Source: an uncultured Pelagibacteraceae bacterium
Lineage (GTDB): Bacteria; Pseudomonadota; Alphaproteobacteria; Pelagibacterales; Pelagibacteraceae
DNA: 64,000 bases
NCBI GenBank assembly: GCA_902612325.1
Contig: CACMDB010000003.1
Location: 124,001 to 188,000 of the forward strand
Reading direction: 5' to 3'
The notes below the pieces were generated by a model. It had not been told where the DNA came from and made no database searches. It saw nothing but the letters and a program-made list of their open reading frames with translations. How positions within the stretch are numbered: position 1 is the first letter of the stretch; each line of letters opens with the position of its first letter. Shown here in pieces: positions 42,098 through 51,880 of the stretch. A program made the position numbers and the translations under genes.

Positions 42098-43918
42098 ATG
42101 TGTGGAATAATTGGAATTAATAGCAATAAACCTGTATCAGCAACTATAATTAATTCTCTAAAAAAATTAGAATATAGAGGTTATGACTCAGCTGGAATGG
42201 CAACCTTATATGATGGATTAATAAATGAAGTAAAATCTGAGGGCAGAGTAGAAAATTTGGAAAAAAATTCCTTGGTTCAAAGCATGGAGGGAACTATTGG
42301 TATTGGTCATGTTCGATGGGCAACACATGGGCTCCCCAATAGTATTAATGCACACCCGCACTCTTCTCAGAATGTTTCTGTTGTTCATAATGGAATTATT
42401 GAAAACTCAACAATATTAAAAAAATTTTTAATTGGAAAAGGTCACAAATTTAAATCTCAAACTGATACAGAGGTAATAGTCCATTTAATTACTGAAAATC
42501 TTAAAACAGAAAACATTGTTAATTCAATTCAAAAAACTTTGAAATCTTTACATGGAAGCTTTGCACTTGGTATAATTTTTAAAGATCAACCAGATTTAAT
42601 TGTTGGTGCAAGGAGAGGTTCACCATTAGCTGTTGGTTATGGTCCTAATGAAAATTATCTGGGTTCAGACTCTTATGCGCTTAAATCGATGACAAATAAA
42701 ATTACCTATTTAAATGATGGTGAATTTTGCATTATTAAAAAAGATCACGTTGAATTTTTTAGTGAGGAAGGAACTAAAATTAATAAAAAAGTTTTAGAAT
42801 TGTCCTCTACAGAAGAAAAATATGACAAAGGTGATTACAAACATTTTATGGCTAAAGAAATTGAAGAACAACCAAACACAATTAGAAATGGAATTAATGA
42901 GTATATTGATATGTCAAATAAAGATATTAATATTTATAACTTTCCTTGGAAAAGTAATGAGATTAAGTCAATAACCTTGATTGGATGTGGAACAGCGTAT
43001 CATTCATGTTTAATGGCAAAATATTGGTTTGAGGAAATAACGTCATTAGATGTTAATATAGATATAGCATCTGAATTTAGATATAGAAAAAATAGATTTA
43101 AAAAAGATACACTTTATGTATTTGTCTCACAATCTGGAGAAACAGCAGATACTTATGCTGCTTTAGATCTTTGTAAACAAAATGGTGTTAAAACTTGTGC
43201 AGTTGTAAATGTAGTAGAAAGTTCGATTGCAAGAGACTCTGAATTTGTATTGCCAATACATTGTGGAACTGAAATAGGTGTCGCTTCAACTAAAGCTTTT
43301 CTTGGACAAATATTAATTTTATATATTCTAGCTTTGAAACTTGCTTTATTGAGAAAAGATATTGAAAAGTCACATTTTGACAAAAAAATTGATGACCTTA
43401 AAAATCTACCAAAACTTGTTGAGCAAACATTGTTGATTGATAACAAGATACAAACAATTTCAAATACTTTTAATGAGGCTAAGGGTTCTATGTTTTTGGG
43501 ACGTGGTTTTTCTTATCCGATTGCTCTTGAAGGCGCATTAAAACTTAAGGAACTTTCTTACATTCATGCAGAAGGATATCCAGCAGGAGAAATGAAACAT
43601 GGACCTTTGGCGCTGATAGAAGAAGGTATGCCAGTTGTAGTTTTAGCACCAAGGGATAATTATTATAAAAAGACAATTTCAAATATGCAGGAAGTAATTG
43701 CAAGGGGAGCTAAAGTTTTATTAATTACAAATAAAAGTAAAGATGAGGTGATTTCAGAAAATATTTGGGAGAAAATCGAAGTTGAAAGTACTAATGAAGA
43801 TCTTCTACCTTTTCTTTTAACGATTCCACTCCAAAAATTAGCGTATTACTCAGCACTAAAAAAAGGCTATGATATTGATAAACCAAGAAATCTAGCAAAA
43901 TCAGTAACAGTTGAGTAA
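42098..43918 (+). CDS. glmS: Glutamine-fructose-6-phosphate aminotransferase
   Basis: A 606-residue full-length enzyme: N-terminal glutaminase with Cys2 nucleophile (MCGIIGI) and GHVRWATHG, then two SIS domains (SQSGETADT; GRGFSYPIALEGALKLKE) and a C-terminal KSVTVE. It makes glucosamine-6-P, first step of amino-sugar synthesis. It is separated by two bases from the GlmU-like gene. No leader is available for a glmS ribozyme. Confidence 0.97.
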   Translation: MCGIIGINSNKPVSATIINSLKKLEYRGYDSAGMATLYDGLINEVKSEGRVENLEKNSLVQSMEGTIGIGHVRWATHGLPNSINAHPHSSQNVSVVHNGIIENSTILKKFLIGKGHKFKSQTDTEVIVHLITENLKTENIVNSIQKTLKSLHGSFALGIIFKDQPDLIVGARRGSPLAVGYGPNENYLGSDSYALKSMTNKITYLNDGEFCIIKKDHVEFFSEEGTKINKKVLELSSTEEKYDKGDYKHFMAKEIEEQPNTIRNGINEYIDMSNKDINIYNFPWKSNEIKSITLIGCGTAYHSCLMAKYWFEEITSLDVNIDIASEFRYRKNRFKKDTLYVFVSQSGETADTYAALDLCKQNGVKTCAVVNVVESSIARDSEFVLPIHCGTEIGVASTKAFLGQILILYILALKLALLRKDIEKSHFDKKIDDLKNLPKLVEQTLLIDNKIQTISNTFNEAKGSMFLGRGFSYPIALEGALKLKELSYIHAEGYPAGEMKHGPLALIEEGMPVVVLAPRDNYYKKTISNMQEVIARGAKVLLITNKSKDEVISENIWEKIEVESTNEDLLPFLLTIPLQKLAYYSALKKGYDIDKPRNLAKSVTVE

Positions 43919-43921
43919 AAT

Positions 43922-44737
43922 TTGTTTAAAATAAACTTTAATAATGAAAAAGTAGAGTTTCATAGATTAGCTGTAACTGCAAAAAAAAATAAATTAAATC
44001 ACAAAGAGTGTTTGATGCAGGCCTTTAATCAAAACGTTTTGGTAGAAGATAATAAAGATTTATTAAAAAATTTTATTGATAGTTTTGATAAAATAGAAAA
44101 AGTTTATTCTCAATTATATCAAGATGCTTTCGCATCATTTTTAATAGGAGATAAATATGAAAAAAGTTATCTTGAATTTGGAGCTACTGATGGTTTAGAT
44201 TTATCAAATTCTTATTTACTTGAAAAATCATATAATTGGAAAGGTGTGTTATCAGAACCAAGTGTTCAGTGGCATGAATTATTAAAAAAAAACAGAAATA
44301 ATACTCAAATAATAACAAAGTGTATTTGGAAAGAGTCAGGAAAAAAATTGGATTTTTTTATGTCAGATAATGGTGAACTTTCTACTTTAAAAGATTTCGT
44401 TGAAAGTGATAAAACTTCAATGCCAGGTAATACTGATTTAAGAAAAAAAAGTGGAAAAATGATTTCTGTTGAAACAATATCTTTAAATGACGTAATAAAA
44501 GAATATTTTCGTGATATTTGTCCATCTTATATATCTATTGATACCGAAGGTTCAGAGTATGAGATTTTAAAATCATTTAACTTAAATAAATTTAGACCAA
44601 AATTTTTTACTATTGAGCACAATTTCACTGAAAATGAGTCAAAAATTGATGAACTTTTAAATATTAATGGTTATGTGAGAATTTTTAGAAAATTAACTAG
44701 TTTTGATGCTTGGTATATTCAAAAAGAAGATCTTTAA
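43922..44737 (+). CDS. FkbM family methyltransferase
   Basis: This 271-residue protein shows SQLYQDAFASF and YLEFGATDGLDLSN at the SAM site, GVLSEPS at the second strand and CPSYISIDTEGSEYEIL, the FkbM hallmark. These enzymes O-methylate sugars on glycans or glycolipids. The start is TTG at 43922, three bases after glmS; the true start could be downstream, because the first 60 residues show no motif. Confidence 0.8.
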   Translation: MFKINFNNEKVEFHRLAVTAKKNKLNHKECLMQAFNQNVLVEDNKDLLKNFIDSFDKIEKVYSQLYQDAFASFLIGDKYEKSYLEFGATDGLDLSNSYLLEKSYNWKGVLSEPSVQWHELLKKNRNNTQIITKCIWKESGKKLDFFMSDNGELSTLKDFVESDKTSMPGNTDLRKKSGKMISVETISLNDVIKEYFRDICPSYISIDTEGSEYEILKSFNLNKFRPKFFTIEHNFTENESKIDELLNINGYVRIFRKLTSFDAWYIQKEDL

Positions 44738-44789
44738 TTGGATAAGTTGAATAATAATAAAATTCTGATACAACAATCTTGAGTTGAAT

Positions 44790-46169
44790 ATGAAAAATTG
44801 GAAAGTAAATAGTTGGAGAAAATATCCAGTAAAACATGTCCCGGAATATCCGGATAAAAAAGAATTGGATCAAGTTTTGAATAAAATTAAAACTTTTCCA
44901 CCTTTGGTTTTTGCTGGAGAAACAAGACATTTAAAACAACAACTTGCTGAAGTTGTGGATGGAAAAGCTTTTTTATTACAAGGTGGAGATTGTGCTGAGA
45001 GTTTTGCGGAATTTCATCCTGACAATATAAGAGATACATTTAAAGTTATTCTTCAAATGTCTTTAGTATTAACTTACTCAGCATCGTTACCGGTTGTTAA
45101 ACTTGGAAGGATAGCTGGTCAGTTTTCAAAACCAAGAAGTGCTCCTACTGAAATACAGGGCGGTAAAGAATTACCAAGTTATTTAGGTGACAATATAAAT
45201 GCTATCGATTTTACAGAAAAAGCAAGAAGACCAGATCCAAAAAGAATGTTCAAAGCTTATTCACAATCAGCATCAACTCTAAATATTTTAAGAGCTTTTT
45301 CTAAAGGAGGTTTTGCAGATCTAAATAAAGTCCATCTATGGAACTTAGATTATATTAAGAAAAGTCCTCAAGCTAAAAAATTTAAAGAGTTAGAGGATAA
45401 AATTGCCGATGCATTAGCATTCATGGAAGCTTGTGGAATAACTTCAGATTTTAATAATAGACTATACACAGTTAATTTCTGGACTTCACATGAAGCTTTA
45501 CATTTACCTTTCGAGGAAAGCATGACTAGAATTGATTCTACTACCGGAGAATACCATGATACCTCAGCTCACTTTGTCTGGATTGGGGACAGAACAAGAC
45601 AGATTGATGGTGGACATGTAGAATTTTGTAAAGGAATTGAAAATCCCATAGGAATAAAATGTGGACCAACTTCTAAGCCAGATGAAATTGCAAAAATTTG
45701 TGAATTAATTAATCCAAATAATGAAAAGGGGAAAATTACATTAATATCTAGATTTGGTCATAAAAATGTTGAGAAATTTTTACCAAAATTAATTAGAGGA
45801 ATTAAAAAAGAAGGTTTAAATGTTGTTTGGTCATGTGATCCAATGCATGGAAATACAATTAAATCGACGACTGGTTTCAAAACCAGACCTTTTAACGATG
45901 TAGTTAGCGAGGTTAAAAATGTATTTGCTGTTCATCAGGCTGAAGGTTCCTACGCTGGTGGTCTACATGTTGAAATGACTGGACAAGATGTGACAGAGTG
46001 TACGGGTGGTGCAAGAAAAATCTCAGATGCTGACTTATCAAGCAGATATCACACTCATTGTGATCCTCGTTTAAACTCAGATCAAGCAATTGAATTAGCA
46101 TTTTTAATTTCTGATGAGATTAAAAAGAATAGCAGCTATTCAAAAAATGCTATTCAAGCGGCATCTTAG
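44790..46169 (+). CDS. aroG: Class II DAHP synthase
   Basis: This 459-residue plant-type 3-deoxy-7-phosphoheptulonate synthase is the first step of aromatic amino-acid synthesis. LLQGGDCAESFAEF, GRIAGQFSKPRSAPTE, WIGDRTRQIDGGHVEF and a C-terminal YHTHCDPRLN are diagnostic of the class. I prefer ATG 44790 over an in-frame TTG six bases upstream. 52 bp separate it from the FkbM gene. Confidence 0.95.
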   Translation: MKNWKVNSWRKYPVKHVPEYPDKKELDQVLNKIKTFPPLVFAGETRHLKQQLAEVVDGKAFLLQGGDCAESFAEFHPDNIRDTFKVILQMSLVLTYSASLPVVKLGRIAGQFSKPRSAPTEIQGGKELPSYLGDNINAIDFTEKARRPDPKRMFKAYSQSASTLNILRAFSKGGFADLNKVHLWNLDYIKKSPQAKKFKELEDKIADALAFMEACGITSDFNNRLYTVNFWTSHEALHLPFEESMTRIDSTTGEYHDTSAHFVWIGDRTRQIDGGHVEFCKGIENPIGIKCGPTSKPDEIAKICELINPNNEKGKITLISRFGHKNVEKFLPKLIRGIKKEGLNVVWSCDPMHGNTIKSTTGFKTRPFNDVVSEVKNVFAVHQAEGSYAGGLHVEMTGQDVTECTGGARKISDADLSSRYHTHCDPRLNSDQAIELAFLISDEIKKNSSYSKNAIQAAS

Positions 46170-46208
46170 ACTGTTGTTTTCAAATCAATATAAATTAAAT
46201 AATAAGCT

Positions 46209-46946
46209 ATGAATCCTGGAGAAAAAGTAAAATATATATCAAATTGGATCAAGAGTTATGTTGATCAAATGCCAAATAAAGCTCAATCTTTAGTGATTGG
46301 TATCTCAGGAGGTATTGATTCCTCTGTCTCAAGTACTTTAAGTGCGATGACAGGTTTAAAAACAATTGTTTTAACTATGCCAATTAAACAAAAAGAAAAT
46401 CAGCATGATTTAAGTTTAAAACACCAAGAGTGGTTAACAAAAAAGTTTAAAAATGTTGAAGCTCATACTATTAGTTTAGATAATTTATTTGAAACATTTT
46501 CATCTACTTTAAATAAGTTTGACAATGAGCATGGTTATGCGAATTCTAGAGCAAGGTTAAGAATGACAACTCTTTATCAAGTAGCTGCAGCCAACAAAGG
46601 TATCGTTGTTGGAACTGGAAATAAAGTTGAGGATTTCGGTGTTGGTTTTTACACTAAATATGGAGATGGAGGTGTTGATATTTCTCCAATAGCAGATTGT
46701 AATAAAACAGAAGTATGGGAATTAGGCAAAGAGCTTGGGATATTAAAAGAGATAATAGATGCTCCACCAACCGACGGCCTGTGGGATGACGGTAGAACAG
46801 ATGAAGGTCAATTAGGATTTAATTATAGTGAATTGGAAGATGCAATGAGTAACCCAAATTCACCACATAGAGATCAATACGAAAAAATTAGAAATCAAAA
46901 CTTGCATAAAATGGAGCCTATTCCAGTTTGCAAGATTCCTAGTTAA
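46209..46946 (+). CDS. nadE: Ammonia-dependent NAD synthetase
   Basis: This 245-residue N-type ATP pyrophosphatase has the P-loop VIGISGGIDSSVSS, GTGNKVEDFGVGFYTKYGDGG and DGRTDEGQLGF. It lacks the N-terminal nitrilase domain, so it uses free ammonia. It converts deamido-NAD to NAD. It is 39 bp after aroG and 48 bp before cysS. Confidence 0.93.
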   Translation: MNPGEKVKYISNWIKSYVDQMPNKAQSLVIGISGGIDSSVSSTLSAMTGLKTIVLTMPIKQKENQHDLSLKHQEWLTKKFKNVEAHTISLDNLFETFSSTLNKFDNEHGYANSRARLRMTTLYQVAAANKGIVVGTGNKVEDFGVGFYTKYGDGGVDISPIADCNKTEVWELGKELGILKEIIDAPPTDGLWDDGRTDEGQLGFNYSELEDAMSNPNSPHRDQYEKIRNQNLHKMEPIPVCKIPS

Positions 46947-46994
46947 TCAATTAGATTAACAAATCACCAAATAAGGTATATTTCTTAATCATCT

Positions 46995-48341
46995 ATGATG
47001 GATATTTTTTTAACAAATAATTTAACGAATAAAAAAGAACAATTAATTCCAAAAATTAAAGAAAAAATAGGAATGTATGTTTGTGGACCTACTGTTTATG
47101 ATGATCCACATATTGGTAATGCAAGACCTTTGGTTGTTTTTGATATCTTGTTTAAATTACTTAAAAATAATTTTTCAAATGTAACTTATGTTAGAAATAT
47201 AACTGATATTGACGATAAAATTATAAAATCGTCCCGAGAACAAAAAATTTCGACCAAAGAACTTACAGAAAAAATAACTTCAAGTTTTTTAAAAGATTGT
47301 GAATTTTTAAATTGTGAAAATCCGACTCATCAACCTAGAGCTACAGATCATATTGACCTAATGATAAATATGATTACTGAACTAATTGAAAAAGGTTTTG
47401 CTTATGAAAATCAAAAACATGTATATTTTGAGGTAAAAAAATTTGCTGATTATGGAAAATTATCAAATAAAAATTTAGACGAATTGATTGCTGGATCTAG
47501 GATAGAAATAAGTGAAAATAAAAAAAATTCTGAAGATTTTGTTTTATGGAAACCGTCAACTGATGGTGAACCTTACTGGGAGTCTCCCTGGGGAAAAGGT
47601 AGACCTGGTTGGCATTTAGAATGTTCTGCAATGTCCAAAAAATTTTTGGGCAATGAATTTGATATTCATGGGGGTGGTATAGATTTAATTTTTCCACATC
47701 ACGAAAATGAAATTGCTCAATCTAGATGTGCAAATGATACAAAAGTTTTTGCTAATTACTGGATCCATAATGCTTTTATTACAATTTCTAATGAGAAAAT
47801 GGCTAAGTCGCAAGGCAATATTCTGAAGATTAAAGATTTTAGAAATAAGATTAGTGGTCAAATAATTAGATTAGCTTTGTTGAGTACACATTACAAACAA
47901 CCACTTGATTGGAATGATAAGTTATTAAACGATTGTGAAAATACTTTAGATAAATGGTACAGAGTCTATTCATCTGATCTAAAATCTATTAAAGTTCCAG
48001 ATGTAATTTTAAAGCCACTATATGATGATTTGAATACCCCTGGTTACATTGCAAATCTTCATAAATTATTTGAAAAAGCTAGTAAAGGTGAAGGCATAGA
48101 TTTATTCATATCAGCATGCCAATTTATTGGTTTGATGAATGAAAGCGCTGAGCAATGGAATGACTATAAAAAGAATAAAGCATCTATAAGTGAGTCTGAA
48201 ATTAAAAACATGCTTAGTTTAAGGGATAAAGCGAGAGAAAATAAGAATTACAAAGAGGCAGATAGAATTAGGGGAGAACTTTTAGACAAAGGTGTTTTAA
48301 TAGAAGACAAAGATGGTAAAACACTTTGGAAATTTAAATGA
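46995..48341 (+). CDS. cysS: Cysteinyl-tRNA synthetase
   Basis: This 448-residue class I synthetase has the HIGH box as HIGN in DDPHIGNARP and KMSKS as KMAKSQGN. Zinc ligands include YVCGPTVYD Cys, WHLECSAMS and the HHENEIAQS His. Two adjacent ATGs at the start are equivalent. It overlaps cimA by 4 bp. Confidence 0.96.
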   Translation: MMDIFLTNNLTNKKEQLIPKIKEKIGMYVCGPTVYDDPHIGNARPLVVFDILFKLLKNNFSNVTYVRNITDIDDKIIKSSREQKISTKELTEKITSSFLKDCEFLNCENPTHQPRATDHIDLMINMITELIEKGFAYENQKHVYFEVKKFADYGKLSNKNLDELIAGSRIEISENKKNSEDFVLWKPSTDGEPYWESPWGKGRPGWHLECSAMSKKFLGNEFDIHGGGIDLIFPHHENEIAQSRCANDTKVFANYWIHNAFITISNEKMAKSQGNILKIKDFRNKISGQIIRLALLSTHYKQPLDWNDKLLNDCENTLDKWYRVYSSDLKSIKVPDVILKPLYDDLNTPGYIANLHKLFEKASKGEGIDLFISACQFIGLMNESAEQWNDYKKNKASISESEIKNMLSLRDKARENKNYKEADRIRGELLDKGVLIEDKDGKTLWKFK

Positions 48342-49939
48342 GCAAAGAAAGATTATACATATTTGATACAACTCTTAGAGATGGAGCTCAAACTCAAGGT
48401 GTTGATTTTTCTTTGGAGGATAAAGAAAAAATTGCCTCAGCTTTAGACAATCTAGGTGTTGATTATATTGAGGCAGGATGGCCTGGGGCTAATCCGACAG
48501 ATACAGAATTTTTCCAAAAAAAATATAATTTTAAAAACTCTAAGTTAACATCTTTTGGTATGACTAAGAGATCAGGAAGAAGTGCAGAAAATGACACTGG
48601 TTTATCAGCACTCATGAATTCAAATACTTCTGCTGTTTGTTTAGTAGGAAAGTCGTGGGATTTTCATGTTGATGTAGCTTTAGGAATAACAAATGAGGAA
48701 AATTTAGAAAATATTTCTGAAAGTGCCAAACATTTCGTTAAAGCCAAAAAAGAATTTATGTTTGATGCAGAACATTTTTTTGATGGTTATAAAGCAAATT
48801 CAAAATATGCATTGTCATGTATAAAAGCTGCATATGATCAGGGTGCAAGGTGGATCGTTTTATGTGATACAAATGGAGGAACACTACCTCATGAAGTTTC
48901 AATCATTGTTAAAGAGGTTTCTAAAGTTGTTCCAGGTAAAAACCTTGGAATTCATGCTCACAATGATACCGGTAACGCAGTTGCAAATTCATTAGCTGCA
49001 GTATTATCTGGTGTTAGACAAATTCAAGGAACGATCAATGGTTTAGGTGAAAGGTGTGGTAATGCAAATTTAATGTCATTAATTCCAACATTATTTTTGA
49101 AAAAAGATTTTTCATCTCAATTTGAAATCAGCATCAAATCAGAAAACATTAAAAACTTGACTGAATGCTCAAGATTATTAGATGAAATTTTGAATAGAAA
49201 ACCTAATCAGCATTTACCTTATGTTGGTGCAGCAGCATTTTCACATAAAGGAGGATTACATGTATCTGCTGTGCAAAAAGATCCAAAAACTTATGAACAC
49301 ATTAATCCAGAAGAAGTTGGTAATACAAGAAATATTGTTGTTTCAGATCAATCTGGAAAATCAAATATCATATCTAGATTAAAGAGTATCAAAATTAACA
49401 TTGAGGAAAGTGACCCAAAAATCAAAAAACTACTAGACGAAGTCAAGGATAGAGAATTTATTGGTTATAGCTATGATGGAGCCGATGCCTCGTTTGAATT
49501 ATTGGCTAGAAGAATTATTGGAGAAATACCAAGGTATATTTCAATTAATGAATATGACGTTTCTGTTAAAAAAAATAAGTCTGGGGAAATAGTTTCATCT
49601 GCAAAAGCTCAATTAGAAGTTGATGGGGAAAAAATAATGTGTGAAGGGGAGGGAAATGGACCAGTAAATGCATTAGATAATGCTATTAGACAAAACGTTG
49701 ATAGATTAGCAAAATATTCAAAGTATTTAAAAGATTTAAAACTTGTTGATTATAAAGTAAGAATTTTAAATACAGGAACAGAGGCTGTAACTAGAGTATC
49801 TATTGAAAGTACAGACTCAAAGGGAAAGAATTGGTTTACTATTGGTGTATCAACAAACATTATTGATGCTTCGTTCAAAGCATTAATTGATAGTTTAGAT
49901 TATAAACTATTCAAGGATAACGCGCCTGCTAGTAAATAA
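48338..49939 (+). CDS. cimA: (R)-citramalate synthase
   Basis: This 533-residue DRE-TIM metallolyase condenses pyruvate and acetyl-CoA, a threonine-independent route to isoleucine. Seen: TTLRDGAQTQGVDFS, HAHNDTGNAVANS (metal His) and GTINGLGERCGN in the TIM barrel, with the LeuA-type regulatory domain at about 400-530. GAQTQGV rather than GEQSPG separates it from isopropylmalate synthase. Confidence 0.92.
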   Translation: MSKERLYIFDTTLRDGAQTQGVDFSLEDKEKIASALDNLGVDYIEAGWPGANPTDTEFFQKKYNFKNSKLTSFGMTKRSGRSAENDTGLSALMNSNTSAVCLVGKSWDFHVDVALGITNEENLENISESAKHFVKAKKEFMFDAEHFFDGYKANSKYALSCIKAAYDQGARWIVLCDTNGGTLPHEVSIIVKEVSKVVPGKNLGIHAHNDTGNAVANSLAAVLSGVRQIQGTINGLGERCGNANLMSLIPTLFLKKDFSSQFEISIKSENIKNLTECSRLLDEILNRKPNQHLPYVGAAAFSHKGGLHVSAVQKDPKTYEHINPEEVGNTRNIVVSDQSGKSNIISRLKSIKINIEESDPKIKKLLDEVKDREFIGYSYDGADASFELLARRIIGEIPRYISINEYDVSVKKNKSGEIVSSAKAQLEVDGEKIMCEGEGNGPVNALDNAIRQNVDRLAKYSKYLKDLKLVDYKVRILNTGTEAVTRVSIESTDSKGKNWFTIGVSTNIIDASFKALIDSLDYKLFKDNAPASK

Positions 49940-50653
49940 ATGAGTAAAAATAATATCTCGTTTATTTTACATAAACCTCAATTATCAGAAAATATTGGTG
50001 CATGTGCTAGAGCAATAAAAAACTTCAATTTTAAAAAGTTAGTTTTAATTAATCCGAAACCTATTTTTCCAAATGATAAAATATTAGCTACTTCCGTTGG
50101 GGCAAAAGACGTTATCAATCAAAGTAAAAAATATGATAATTTAGAAAAAGCTTTAGGAAAGATTGACATTTTAATTGCCACTTCGGCAAGATTTAGAAAT
50201 AAGAATATAAAACATATAAATTTAGAGGACTTGAAAAAGATTAATTTCAAGAAGAGAGTTGGGTTTTTATTTGGGTCAGAGTCATCAGGTTTATCAAATG
50301 AGGAGGTGAGTTATGCAAACTACACTTTGCAAATACCTACTAATCCTCATTTCAAATCTTTAAATTTATCTCATAGCTTGATCATAATTGCTCAATATGT
50401 AGCCAGTCTTATCAAATTAAAAAATATTCCTTTTAAAAAATCAAAAAAGGTTAAATCAGCAAGCAAAAAAGAAATTCAATCAATGTTAGGCCTTTGTATT
50501 AAAAATTTAGATGAAATAAATTTTTTTAGACCTATAGAGAAGAGGCCAAAAATGTTAGAAAACCTCAGAAACATTTTTTATAAAATGGACTTATCTGATA
50601 AAGAAACACGTATATTATCTGGTGTATTTGCAAGTTTAGGTAAAAAACGTTGA
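49940..50653 (+). CDS. SpoU-type tRNA/rRNA 2'-O-methyltransferase (TrmJ-like)
   Basis: This 237-residue SPOUT protein has the three knot motifs: SENIGACARAIKNF, LFGSESSGLSNEE and LNLSHSLIIIAQYVAS. The C-terminal extension after the knot fits TrmJ, which methylates residue 32 of tRNAs. It begins on the base after cimA. Confidence 0.85.
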   Translation: MSKNNISFILHKPQLSENIGACARAIKNFNFKKLVLINPKPIFPNDKILATSVGAKDVINQSKKYDNLEKALGKIDILIATSARFRNKNIKHINLEDLKKINFKKRVGFLFGSESSGLSNEEVSYANYTLQIPTNPHFKSLNLSHSLIIIAQYVASLIKLKNIPFKKSKKVKSASKKEIQSMLGLCIKNLDEINFFRPIEKRPKMLENLRNIFYKMDLSDKETRILSGVFASLGKKR

Positions 50654-50681
50654 TTGACAAAATAATGAGTAAGTTTATAAA
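50654..50681 (+). promoter_or_regulatory. Promoter of rpsD
   Basis: Perfect -35 TTGACA (50654-50659), 16-bp spacer, TATAAA (50676-50681). The predicted start is near 50688, six bases before the ATG, so there is no room for the structured leader used by S4 autoregulation in other bacteria. Confidence 0.6.
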
Positions 50682-50693
50682 GCCCCCTATTAA

Positions 50694-51311
50694 ATGACAA
50701 AAAGATTAAACTCTAAACATAAAGTTGACAGAAGATTAAAAGTAAATCTTTGGGGAAGACCTAAAAGTCCGTTTAATACAAGAGCCTATGGACCAGGACA
50801 ACATGGTCAGACTAAAACCTCAAAACCTTCAGATTATGGAATTCAGTTACAAGCAAAACAAAAATTAAAAGCTTATTACGGAAATATTAATGAAAGACAA
50901 TTTAGAAATATTTATAAAAAAGCTAGCATGCTCAAAGGTGATACAAGTGAAAACTTAATTGGTTTATTGGAAAGAAGATTAGATGCAGTGATATATAGAG
51001 CAAAGTTTGCCACTACAATTTTTTCTGCAAGGCAATTAATCAACCATGGACATGTGAAAGTGAATGGAAAAAAAGTAAACATATCTAGTTATTCTGTGAG
51101 AGAAGAGGACACTATAGAAATTAGAGATAAGTCAAAGCAACTTGCAATAATCGACATTGCATTAGCTAGCAAAGAAAGAGAAGCTCCAGAATATATTCAG
51201 ATGGATGAAAAAAATAAAAAATTTAAATTTGTTAGAATACCAAAGTTTGAGGAAGTACCATATCCAGTTGTTATGGAGCCAAATTTAGTAATTGAATATT
51301 ACTCTAGATAA
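50694..51311 (+). CDS. rpsD: Small ribosomal subunit protein uS4
   Basis: This 205-residue protein binds the 5' domain of 16S r[20 protein letters not shown] and YGPGQHGQ are in the N-terminal domain, then [17 protein letters not shown] and the S4 domain [19 protein letters not shown]. It has normal length. It ends 3 bp from the convergent grxD. Confidence 0.97.
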   Translation: MTKRLNSKHKVDRRLKVNLWGRPKSPFNTRAYGPGQHGQTKTSKPSDYGIQLQAKQKLKAYYGNINERQFRNIYKKASMLKGDTSENLIGLLERRLDAVIYRAKFATTIFSARQLINHGHVKVNGKKVNISSYSVREEDTIEIRDKSKQLAIIDIALASKEREAPEYIQMDEKNKKFKFVRIPKFEEVPYPVVMEPNLVIEYYSR

Positions 51312-51314
51312 TAA

Positions 51315-51647
51315 TTATTTTTTATAATTAATACCTTTATTATCACATACTTTTTTTAATTCTCCGGTCTCATACATTTCTTTGATGATATCACACCCAC
51401 CTATAAACTCTTTTTTAATATAAAGTTGAGGGATTGTTGGCCAATCACTAAAGACTTTAATTCCATCTCTCAAAGATTGATCTTCTAATACATTTACACC
51501 TTTAAAATTTATTTCTAACATTTTAAGTATATTTGAGACAGTCATTGAAAAACCACATTGTGGTTGATCTGGAGTTCCTTTCATAAAAAGGCACACATCA
51601 TTAGTATCAATGTGATTTTGAATTAAACTTTTTGTTTGATCATCCAT
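51315..51647 (-). CDS. grxD: Monothiol glutaredoxin, Grx4 type
   Basis: This 110-residue CGFS-type glutaredoxin has the active site in QPQCGFSMTV, FMKGTPDQP before it and the glutathione-site WPTIPQLYIKKEFIGGCDI. It binds and delivers Fe-S clusters, often as a heterodimer with BolA. The bolA gene directly precedes it with a one-base overlap, which supports that partnership. Confidence 0.95.
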   Translation of the reverse strand: MDDQTKSLIQNHIDTNDVCLFMKGTPDQPQCGFSMTVSNILKMLEINFKGVNVLEDQSLRDGIKVFSDWPTIPQLYIKKEFIGGCDIIKEMYETGELKKVCDNKGINYKK

Positions 51648-51877
51648 TATTGCTCCTTTGTTTTAATTGCTAAAGCATGTAGTTCATTTCCCATCTTTCC
51701 TTTTAATGAATTATAAACCATTTTATGTTGTTCAATTTTACTTTTACCTGCAAATTGTGAAGAGGTTATAGTCGCTGAATAATGATTACCATCTCCAGCT
51801 AGATCTTGAATATCTATTACAGCATCTGGCATTGCCTCTTTTATATATTTTTCAATTTCTTTTAAATCCATTGCCAT
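51647..51877 (-). CDS. bolA: BolA family protein
   Basis: This 76-residue class II KH-like BolA protein shows IKEAMPDAVIDIQDLAGDGNHYSATI and KSKIEQHKMVYNSLKGKMGNELHAL with the conserved His. It partners with monothiol glutaredoxin in Fe-S handling. It sits between purL (3 bp upstream) and grxD (one-base overlap) as the tail of the purine run. Confidence 0.94.
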   Translation of the reverse strand: MAMDLKEIEKYIKEAMPDAVIDIQDLAGDGNHYSATITSSQFAGKSKIEQHKMVYNSLKGKMGNELHALAIKTKEQ

Positions 51878-51880
51878 TTT

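Noticed and set aside
43153-43446. 97-codon minus-strand frame inside glmS
   Set aside because: Shadow of glmS; no recognisable features.
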